A DNA stretch of 64,000 nt, from NCBI GenBank assembly GCA_023053545.1, contig JAKZAN010000001.1, positions 4,546,565 to 4,610,564 on the forward strand, written 5' to 3'. Of this stretch, positions 56,342-64,000 are shown in pieces. How positions within the stretch are numbered: position 1 is the first letter of the stretch; every line of letters begins with the position of its first letter. The notes under the pieces are model-generated. The model was not told where the DNA came from. It was given only the letters and a program-made list of their open reading frames with translations, and ran no database searches. A program made the translations under genes and the position numbers. This stretch comes from Lepidurus packardi. Lineage: Eukaryota > Arthropoda > Branchiopoda > Notostraca > Triopsidae.

Positions 56342-56623
56342 AGGCCTTTCCCGCCATCGTCACCTTCTTCAGGCATGCAGTGAAAGTATGCGATTGACAC
56401 AATCAAAGAGCGCTGTTTTGTTTCCCTTCCCTCCTTACCCCCTGTTCCCTTTTCCTGTACACCCCCCCCCCCTGACAGGGTAGTATCTTGATGACTACCC
56501 GATAGGTGACCCTTGTGCTGGGATTATTGACAATGCATGTAAAAATCGTATGCTTGAAATATAGTGAACGGCGAGAGCCTACGCCGGTAAAAAAGACAAA
56601 AAAAAAAAAAAATCGCGCGTTCT

Positions 56624-56815
56624 TTCTTTCGCCTCTTTCCAAATAAATGCTTTCGAAAGCATTAAAATAAAAGCTTTCCAAAGCATTTGGAAAGAGGCCG
56701 ACAAATAAATGCTTTGGAAAGAGGCGCGTACGTATACGCCTCTTTCCAAGTCCTAAAGCGTATAGTCAGAATTAAGTCAGATAAGCGTAGATGCTGGGAA
56801 GCGAAGGTCAGAAGC
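56624..56815. repeat. Palindromic GCTTTC/GAAAGC cluster
   Basis: GCCTCTTTCC and its complement GGAAAGAGGC occur repeatedly from 56630 to 56750. GGAAAGAGGCG and CGCCTCTTTCC face each other around GTACGTATA at about 56716-56747, and ATGCTTTCGAAAGCAT is a palindrome near 56648. Likely a small foldback element or the foot of one. Confidence 0.6.
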
Positions 56816-56819
56816 GTAG

Positions 56820-57075
56820 ACGGAAATTTGGACAAGTAAAGACATTTCCAAATGAAAGATGAAATTTATAACATGGAAAGACACGTCAAAATCGGCGATA
56901 GGAATTTAGGACAAGTAAAGACATTTCCAAAAAAAAGATGGAAATGTATTTCATGGAAAGACGCGTCAAAATCGGCGATAGAAATTTAGGACAAGTAAAA
57001 ACATGTCCAAATCAAATATAGCAAGTTATGACATGAAAATAAATTTCAAAATCTGCGATAGAAATTTAGGACATG
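56820..57075. repeat. ~84-bp tandem repeat, three diverged units
   Basis: GAAATTTGGACAAGTAAAGA-type starts occur at about 56821, 56903 and 56980, each followed by ATGGAAAGAC(A/G)CGTCAAAATC or a variant. The repeat ends at GAAATTTAGGACATGG just before the duplicated segment at 57079. Confidence 0.7.
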
Positions 57076-57078
57076 GAA

Positions 57079-57493
57079 CAATGAAAGTTATAGCGTCACT
57101 TGGCGTCACTTCCGGGGTGGCCAGTTCATTGCGTCATTGGTTCCCGAACCCGCTTCCTTCGGGTTGCTATCCCCAGCATCAACGGTAGAGGGTTGGACGA
57201 ATAGGCGATATGTTGACGCCCTCTTTACCGGTGTCTGGGCGACACTTGATTAATATGGCGGCAAAACAACTCCTGTATGACACCTATAAATAGTCCAAAA
57301 ATATGAGTTCCCTGGTTTCACCGACTGTGGAAAAGAATACGGGGTAGAACCAGGAGTTCATGATAGAAATGGGTCGGGTGAACGTAAGCTTGGTTAATTT
57401 CTAGTTAAGTATTCATATCTTTATGTATACTAATAACAGCTGGAAAGACAAATTCAGATGCAAAACCTGATGAGAGAACGCGTGGTAGCCACA
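57079..57493. repeat. Duplicated segment shared with 29541-29953
   Basis: Nearly identical to 29541-29953 in the same orientation. Here it is followed by about 180 bp not present in the other copy, and then by the GTPBP4 pseudogene. Confidence 0.85.
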
Positions 57494-57672
57494 CAGATAG
57501 CTCGAGCATGAGAATAGCTATATTGGATTGGAGTTTTTTCTATTGTGAGTGCATTAGGAAGGATTGATGGGTAACAAACTTCAAACTCTCTATACTAACA
57601 TACTTACAGTGCTTGTACCTTTCATGTTTCTCACCTTCAAGTTATAAAAGGACCAGAAGACCTGGCCTACTA

Positions 57673-58395
57673 TTGCCCTGATTTCTGAGCAATGCGGACA
57701 CAGCCTTGAAGAACAGATTCATCTCTTTGAGAGCATCAAGCCACTATTTACTAAAGGTATATGCTTCATTATCCAGTGTGATATTTTTACTAATATTTGC
57801 TTTATTAGCCCATGCTTGTTACTTTCAAAAAGCGTTCGAGAATGATCATGTCCCAATTGTGCAAATGTCTACCGTCACCGAAGAAGGAGTAGTGGAAGTA
57901 AAGACAGACGTAAGGGCGGATTATTTATTGGTTTTCTGGTGTTCAATTTGCATTGTCTAGGCTTGTGAGCGTTGATTGCTAGCGCATCGTGTGGAAGGCA
58001 AGATGCGTAGCTAGAAGGTAGAAGGTGTCTTGAACCGTCTAAACGTAGGCGAACCCAGGCGAAAAGATAACGTTGTTCGTCCAGTTTGCATTCCGGACTC
58101 TGTTTCGCAGAAGAAAGCAGCTCAAGCTGAGAAGGAGAAAACAAAAAGGACGGGACGAGCTATCGAATTGGAACAAGGGGACGACCACATTGTGGATTAC
58201 AGAAAGAATTATGACCTGCCATACGACTTCAAATACGACAAAATTCCAGAATTCTGATAAAACAAAAACATTGCCGACTACATTGATCCGGATCTTATGG
58301 TGGTTAGTTTACCGTTTTATCTCCGGCCGGTTTTTTTACTTTGTTATTTAAAAAAAAAAAGAAATTGGAGCAGTTGGAAAAGGCTAACTGGGTAG
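57673..58395 (+). pseudogene. GTPBP4: GTPBP4/NOG1 pseudogene, longer copy
   Basis: Encodes ISEQCGHSLEEQIHLFESIK, then after an intron VPIVQMSTVTEEGVVEVKTD, and after a second intron (GTAAGG...TGTCTAG) a block with stops in ACER*LLAHRVEGKM, KVEGVLNRLNVGEPRRKDN, VEQ-like IELEQGDDHIVDYRKNYD, YDKIPEF** and NKNIADYIDPDL. The order and motifs match the C-terminal half of the nucleolar GTPase NOG1/GTPBP4, which acts in 60S ribosome maturation. The conserved introns show DNA-level duplication. It has at least four in-frame stops and one deletion near the second exon start, and ends near 58395 (KLEQLEKAN). Confidence 0.82.
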
Positions 58396-58884
58396 TTTCG
58401 AAATCAGTTATGGCCCTTGAAATTAAATCTGGAAGGACTTGAGAAGAGAATACAAGTTTGCCTTGAAATAAACTTTGAAATGGCTTTTTACTCGTTTATT
58501 ACTGCTGATTTTGAGATGTTTTTGACTTTCCTTCAGTTCCAAATGAGCTGTTTTGCTCCCTCCCCCCGTAATACGTACTTGCGTATTTGTTGTACCCATA
58601 GAGCGCTCCCTGTAATACGTACTTGCTTATTAGAAATAGACGAAATAACAATGTCTGAACCTTACAAATCGGATTTTCCGGATGCAAAGTCTACAAAACT
58701 TCTCTTAAAAGGTGCTCTCATCCATCCTATTCTTCAGAAGTAGCCCCTAATCACAACGCAGGGACCATCTTATTTTTACTCATACCCAAATCCTCCACAT
58801 TTGGTGCCGTGACCAGGATGAGCCGCACAGAAACGAAGTCCATTGATTGAGTGAAGATCAAATCCTCTCTACTTTCTCAACCCA
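58396..58884. other. No gene; possible LTR-element primer-site remnant
   Basis: TTTGGTGCCGTGACCAGGAT at about 58799-58818 has the look of a primer-binding site (TGGTGCCG start), followed by a short frame MSRTETKSID. It is cut at 58885 by the hAT element. No supported gene. Confidence 0.3.
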
Positions 58885-59100
58885 CAGTGCCGTATCTCCG
58901 CCTAGGCAAACTAGGCAGCTGCTTAGGGGCCCCAGCCTCGAAGGGGGCCCCGGGCCATGTGCCGAAGTACGTTGAGGGCACAAGACAAAGAAAAGAAAAT
59001 GTCAATTTTTCCGTACGAAATATTAATTTATGTAATAGTATGTAAAATAACTGGAGATCATTTTGGAGACTGTGAAAAAGTTATGTCTTATAGCCTCACC

Positions 59101-59176
59101 TACCGAGTGATTGGCGGAGTGGTTAAAGGCCCTAACTTTCGTTCTGTAGTTCACCAGTTCAAGTCCCGACACCAGG
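59101..59176 (+). tRNA. tRNA-like sequence or tRNA-derived SINE head
   Basis: TTGGCGGAGTGG at 59111-59122 fits an A box and AGTTCAAGTCC at 59156-59166 a B box, about 34 bp apart, as in Leu/Ser-type tRNAs. A complete acceptor stem could not be paired. It lies in the hAT element directly before another hAT-like terminus (CAGGGCCGTCTTATCGC). Pseudogene or SINE head are both possible. Confidence 0.35.
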
Positions 59177-59406
59177 GCCGTCTTATCGCATGGGCCAACT
59201 GGGCACGGGCCCAGGTCCCCACGAGGCTAGGGGACCCATCCCGACCTGTTTAGGAGCCCATTTTGGACCTTGGCCCAGGGGCCCACGGAGTAATATATTT
59301 TCATGTAGGTTTAAGTGTAATTAGATTAGTTTGAGCTTGGTTAGGTTTAGTTTGGTTAGGTTATATTATGTTTAATTAGGTTAAGTTAGTTAGGTACTGT
59401 GTATTT

Positions 59407-59449
59407 ATTATTTATTAGTCAGGTACTGTGTACCTGACTAATAAATAAT
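59407..59449. repeat. Perfect 20-bp hairpin palindrome
   Basis: Arms ATTATTTATTAGTCAGGTAC and its exact complement are separated by TGT. It lies just behind GGTTAGG-type words (59339-59395). Confidence 0.85.
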
Positions 59450-59699
59450 GTATACTTCCTCCATAAAGGAAACGTCAACAGGCTGAAAGCCTACGACGTG
59501 ATCAAATTTAAAAAAGAAGTTAGTCAGATTTTTGTAAGCCAGCGTAGGTTCTTTTCTCCGCTTTTCATAATTCGCGCTTCAATGAAGGTGGCAACACATT
59601 CTGAATCCCTCTGCAAACCACAGCTCTAGCATCTTACACAAGGATACGCGTGTTTTGGCTTGTCTACAGTAAGTTCAAAAGAAGAGATTAAGAGAAAAT

Positions 59700-60438
59700 C
59701 GGTCCTTCGTAACATACCTCGAAGATTTAAGGAAAGCCGGTACCTTCGATCATTATGAGTCGAAAGCTATGGGAAGAAGTGATGAACAGAATTACGCATA
59801 CGATATGAAGAGGAAACGTAAGCGAAAAGTCCGGTTTGACGAAGTAAAGGAAAAGGGGGTCGAACTCTCCGAGACCGGCAGGGACAGATTTAGAGTCACC
59901 GTCTTCAACGTCATTATTGACAGGTTGATTGCAGAACTACAGATACGTGGTTCTGCTTACGAGAATTTAAGTCAAAAGTTTGACTTTCTCACGAAGCTTC
60001 GTAATTTGGAATCTCAAGACATCCGTAATGGAGCACGGAACCTGCAAGCTTTCTATCCAGGGGATTTGGATGGTACATTGGAAAACGAGTGTCTACACCT
60101 GCGAGCTCATTTGTTTGTCGGCTGAGGCTAAATGGGGGAAAGAGTTATCGTCACTGGACGTATACAAGTACATTCTGGAAAAAGGCTTTTTGGATATTTA
60201 CCCAAACGTGGGAATAGCGCTCCGGATGCTGTTATGTACACCGGGGTCAAATTGTTCGGCAGAACGGTCCTTTTCAACATTAAAGAGAGTAAAGAATTAT
60301 TTAAGATTTACCACTGAAGAGAACAGACTTAATTCACTATCTGTGCTGTACATAGAGTCAGAAATAATGTCGTCTGTGGACTATAGTGAAGTCATCCGTT
60401 CCTTTGCAGAGAAGAAAGTTCGTCGCACGGCAATGTAA
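59700..60438 (+). pseudogene. hAT transposase C-terminal part, frameshifted
   Basis: Frame 59769-60125 reads RKVRFDEVKEKGVELSETG and SAYENLSQKFDFLTKLRNLE; after a frame change near 60110 the frame to 60438 reads LLCTPGSNCSAERSFSTLKR and ENRLNSLSVLYIESEIMSS, the hAT C-terminal dimerisation motif with the conserved Glu and Arg. The N-terminal and first catalytic parts are absent. It resembles ZMYM1-like hAT proteins of animals. Confidence 0.75.
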
Positions 60439-60656
60439 TCTTGTAATTATATGTAAATGTACAAATTATAATGTGAAAAAGTATAGTTGGTACTTGCTTA
60501 CTTCATTTTTAAGTCTGCTTGCCAACTGTCTAAAGTCAAAGTTCGTTGAATAAATAAAAAATAAAAAGTAAAGTCAATTTTTTTGCTACGTGCCAAAATG
60601 GGGGCCCCGACTCAGTTAACTGCCTAGGGGCCCTGGGTCGCTAAATCCGGCACTGC

Positions 60657-62240
60657 TCTTCTGGGGAGACCGGTTATGCTTCGGACGGATAACATTTGCC
60701 GTGGCCTGGATGAAAACTTGCAAGGAACCAACTGGACAGACTTGGCGATGGCTGAACTTGTTTGAATCGTATCAGTTCACAATTGAACAGCGGCCTGGAC
60801 CAAAGCGTGGGAATGCGGATGCACTCTCAAGATGACCATGTTCACAATGTGGACGTCATGAAGGAGTGGACGAAGAAGAAAAGAATGCCACATGGACCAC
60901 AACGAGATGTCGTGTTAAATCATGTGGAATTGGCTAGTGACGGTAGCGTCGTAGTATCCCAGGAAGAAGACGAGGAGATGAAAGTTATCAAGAGATGTTT
61001 ACAAGAACTTTATAAACCGTGTCTGCAAGCTATGAGTCAGCCGTTGCGCAGCTACTGGGCCCAAAGGAAAAATGTGAGTCTTCGTGGTGGCGGGTTTTAC
61101 GGCGAATGGATTTCGACAAACGGATCTCAGCACCTGCATCTTGTGCCTAAAGCAAAGCAAGAGGAAATCTTCAGAAGTTACCACGGTGGTAATTCTGGGG
61201 CTCATATGGGAAGTAAAAACATCTTAGAAAAATTGCGATCACGTTTGTATTGGCCCAAGATGCGGAACAATGTTGAAGGGTGGTGTAAAGGCTGCGTGAC
61301 ATGTGTGCAGCGAAATCCTCCATCCCAAAAGACTAGAGCGCCATTGAACCCTGTGCAACCTAGATTTCCAAGTGACATTGTAGCTATGGATATACTGGGT
61401 CCTCTGCCTGAAACAGTAGATCATTATCGCTATAGTTTGGTTGTCGGGGATTTGTTCCCAAAGTGGGTGGAGGCATATCCTATTCCAGATCAGGAAGCCA
61501 CTACTATCGCTACCAAGCTCTATGGGGAATACATGAGAAGGTATGGAGTGCCGCTTCAGCTTCATTCCGAGCAAGGTAGAAGTTTTGAATCAAGAACTGT
61601 GAGCGAAATCTCCTGGTTGCTCAAAATCAAGAAAACTAGAACTACTCCATAGCATCCGGAGAGTGAGGAATGTATTGAAAGGGCCAATAGGACGATTTTA
61701 GCAGGCCTCAGTAAACTCATCGACGAAGGTGATGAAACCTGTGTTGCCTAGTGTTTTACTTGCGTACCGGACGAGTGTTCAAAGTTCCTCGACTTTCACT
61801 CCTGCACGTTTACAATTTGGTAGACCGTTGTTCTTACCAGAAGATAGAGTTTTCGGTGGTGGTACCAGTTTCAACGTCTCAATACGCGGCAAAACTGGAG
61901 ACAACTCTTCCTACCATTTTTGAACAAGCTCGAACACGGTTGCGATTTGCACAATGTTATCAGAAGATTTATTACGACAGCAAAACTTTAAACCAGCAAA
62001 TCCAAATGGGGGACTCCGTTTGGCTCTTCAATCCTTCCCCGAAGAGAGGAAAGTTCCCCAAGTTTCACCGGCCTTGGACGGTTATGAAACGAATTTCGGA
62101 TCAAGTTGTCCACATTAAAAACACCATTTCGGGTGCATATGAACAATTTAAAGAAGGGACACCATTAAGGCGAGTGACCATTATGCAAGCCGGACTTGCG
62201 CTACCATTAAAGGTACCATTCCCGACAGGAAAAAAATAGA
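60657..62240 (+). pseudogene. Ty3/gypsy pol fragment, copy 2 (RNase H end and integrase)
   Basis: It begins in the RNase H end (FESYQFTIEQRPGPKRGNAD), which copy 1 lacks, and runs through the HHCC site and integrase core: AMDILGPLPETV, HSEQGRSF with Glu in place of Asp, and EECIERANR after a stop (TAG near 61651). Frameshifts match those of copy 1, so both descend from one already broken element. Unlike copy 1 it is continuous through KNTISGAYEQFKEG, giving the empty site of the LINE. It ends about 150 bp from phosphatidylserine decarboxylase copy 2. Confidence 0.87.
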
Positions 62241-62386
62241 CAAACGTTACACAATAAAATTTGTATTAAAGAAAATTCACTGGGAGGATACAACAAATCA
62301 CCACACAAAAATCACGATAATTTTCACGCAAAATACGGAAATTTCACTGAAACGAATAGCCAGACATCTTAGAACCCACATTAATG

Positions 62387-63628
62387 CTACGGTTTAGAAT
62401 TTTGAGCGATAGCTTGACCGACTCGAACGATTTGCCCAAGCTGGACGGTAAATTTAAAGTCCTTGGGGGCCTGAAAAATAAGGACCATTGTAGAGCCAAA
62501 GTTAAACTCACCGAATACTTCACCTTTCTCCTGATGGAGACCCTCCCCGCCTGCACGTTCCTTGTGGAAGTTGTAGTCCGTCGTCCTGCGACGTCCGGCA
62601 CGACAGTTTGTTTCCAATTCCTACAATACAAAGAAAAGAAACCTGTTAAGTCACTTTCAAAAACGCAAACTCGTCGACTAACTTACTGGATCTTTATAGA
62701 CTCGTATGGAGCCGACATTGGTAGCTCCGACCGCTGTCATGCTGAACAAGCCGTACTGCCACTGGCCAAAGTAAACGGCTCGCTCGTTGAGGGCAAGTAA
62801 GCCGGGGACCCATTTGGAAACGCTTGGGTTCACACTAAGGAGTTCCCCTAAGATAATATTCCGGTTAGTAACACCCTTTGTTGTTCTCATGGCGAATTAC
62901 CTGGAAAGTGTCGCCGCAATGAAATATCCCATTCAACGGGGGAATGAAACCGATGGTAGTCCCCGGGCGCCAGATAGATGACACAGTAGTGGAGGCCGGA
63001 GGTTGGGGACCCTGTTGAGAGTTGCACCAGTTCAGAGGGTCCCAAAAACTGGCTCAGGGAGTAATACACCCCCTTCACCTGTCCCAACAGTCCATTCCGG
63101 TCCACTGCGCCCAAATGGAGGACTTTCCCATCGGCTGGTGACACCTGTTGTAGAAAACAAACAATATTTAGTACGAGAAACGAGTGCATAAAAACCCCCA
63201 TCAACCTACAATGCAGTCCGTAGTGTTGATAGGGCGTGCGCCTGGTTTAAGCGGCCGTCGAAAAAATTCGCCGATGCTGGAGTAGTCGGACAGGTTGTCC
63301 GATGCGGCTTCTTCGACGTTTACGCCAAACGTCCGCGCGTAGAACCCAAGGACCGGCTTCCTCATCCACCGAGGCAAACGGGTGTTGGCCAGTCGTCCCC
63401 AGGTGCGCGACAGGGTCGCCCAGGGCAAGCTGCGATAAGCACGTACCTGTTAACCAAGATAAAAGCATATTAGGTACTTGACTCACATAGCAATTGCTAC
63501 GCCAGATAGATACAGAAGATCGTATTAGTCAAAAGAAATTCCCTTAGGGGATTGTATTGATCTTACCTTAAAGTCTCGCGCACAGGCATGCCACGAACGA
63601 GGCAAAGCGATCCGTGGAGCAGCGTCAT
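62387..63628 (-). CDS. PISD: Phosphatidylserine decarboxylase, copy 2
   Basis: All exons of copy 1 are present at an offset of 34,599 bp: 63628-63567, 63446-63210, 63144-62901, 62847-62687 and 62620-62387. Frames are open and the FGST self-cleavage site, the [11 protein letters not shown]is region and the VSPADGKVL block are kept. Seen changes are Lys to Glu ([11 protein letters not shown]) and Arg to His ([10 protein letters not shown]). The donor of the second listed intron border changed from GTAAGT to GTAGGT. Upstream exons lie past the right end of the window, so completeness is unknown. Confidence 0.88.
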
Positions 63629-64000
63629 CTGTTAAAGAAAACACAAGTCAAGTGTTAGGGAGACTGAACAAAAGGTCCCATAATATATATCACAGAAAAA
63701 TACGTACGTACAACAAACGTACATAGGAAACAACAACAGAAAAAAGCTGCTTAGGATTTCAGGAGAATTGGGCCATCCATGACCTCCAAATTACAACAAG
63801 ACGATCAGGACTTCGTTCACAATTTTTTATGGGTATTTCTGGAAAATAAAAACCGATTAGGACTCGTGTTACAACTCTGTTGCTTTCTTATCGAAAGGGA
63901 AAAACCATAGCACTCGCGGTTGAAACTATTTGGCTAAGCTTCTTCTGAGACTAGATGTACTTGAATGGTAAACAAAAAGGCAAAAAACGCTTACCCATGG
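63629..64000 (-). other. 5' region of phosphatidylserine decarboxylase copy 2
   Basis: Matches 29030-29401 almost base for base. The window ends inside this duplicated stretch. Confidence 0.6.

Larger units (their letters stand above)
48086..56610 (+). mobile_element. 5'-truncated LINE (same family as 23014), split by BEL/Pao
   Basis: LINE parts are 48086-49436 and 56347-56610. The 13-bp word AATCGCGCGTTCT stands at 48073-48085 and again at 56611-56623, directly behind a poly-A tail, which marks the target-site duplication. The BEL/Pao element sits inside with its own 5-bp duplication. The 3' tail word GGCGAGAGCCTACGCC matches GGCGAAAGCCTATGCC of the other LINE. Confidence 0.92.
58885..60655 (+). 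mobile_element. hAT element with CAGTGCCG ends
   Basis: Left end CAGTGCCGTATCTCC and right end (complement) CAGTGCCGGATTTAG are inverted repeats. Subterminal GCCTAGGGGCCC/CTTAGGGGCCCC words occur on both sides. It carries fragments of a hAT transposase. The 8-bp flanks (TCAACCCA and CTCTTCTG) do not match, so one border has been rearranged. Confidence 0.75.

Overview
The window looks like a piece of an arthropod nuclear genome, most likely a small-intron crustacean such as a cladoceran; the exact taxon is inference. The evidence is TTAGG-type telomeric tracts, very short GT-AG introns (46-61 bp in most genes rebuilt here), a host phosphatidylserine decarboxylase gene with clean introns, and many metazoan transposon families. 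No prokaryotic feature was seen. Most of the window is mobile DNA in layers, with a few host genes and host-gene fragments.

Layout. 1-2.6 kb: two minus-strand genes, a SAM-like gene cut by the window edge and an intact five-exon integrase-core gene (501 aa). 2.6-9.3 kb: repeats, an E-box array, a Merlin/ISXO2-like element with long inverted repeats and an interstitial TTAGG tract. 9.3-10 kb: a small spliced gene with a CCHC zinc knuckle and a recognisable promoter. 11.7-16 kb: a MULE-type gene with two transposase modules in one frame, broken by one homopolymer slip. 17-20 kb: a complete 128-bp hAT-like MITE and a four-exon small gene. 21.8-29.4 kb: a Ty3/gypsy pol fragment split by a 4.5-kb LINE, then phosphatidylserine decarboxylase copy 1. 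29.5-32 kb: a GTPBP4/NOG1 fragment, a long palindrome and a second type of LINE. 35-43 kb: an inverted pair of BEN-domain gene copies enclosing a 118-bp satellite, a Kolobok-like THAP element with TTAA duplications, and a tnp2-type transposase with one in-frame stop. 44.8-47.5 kb: a decayed hAT transposase. 48-56.6 kb: a truncated LINE with a young, internally rearranged BEL/Pao element inside it. 57-58.4 kb: a longer GTPBP4 pseudogene. 58.9-60.7 kb: a hAT element. 60.7-64 kb: gypsy pol and phosphatidylserine decarboxylase copy 2, an almost identical duplicate of the 21.8-29.4 kb block without the LINE.

The paired copies give history. Copy 2 supplies the empty site for the LINE in copy 1, and target-site duplications date several insertions relative to each other. 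The strongest unusual objects are the BEL/Pao element, whose gag half and pol half point in opposite directions between three LTRs with a second 5-bp duplication at the internal break; the double-transposase MULE gene; the Kolobok-like THAP element; and the unrecognised zinc-knuckle and four-exon small genes. All splice models are read by eye from GT/AG sites and frame and have no transcript support.
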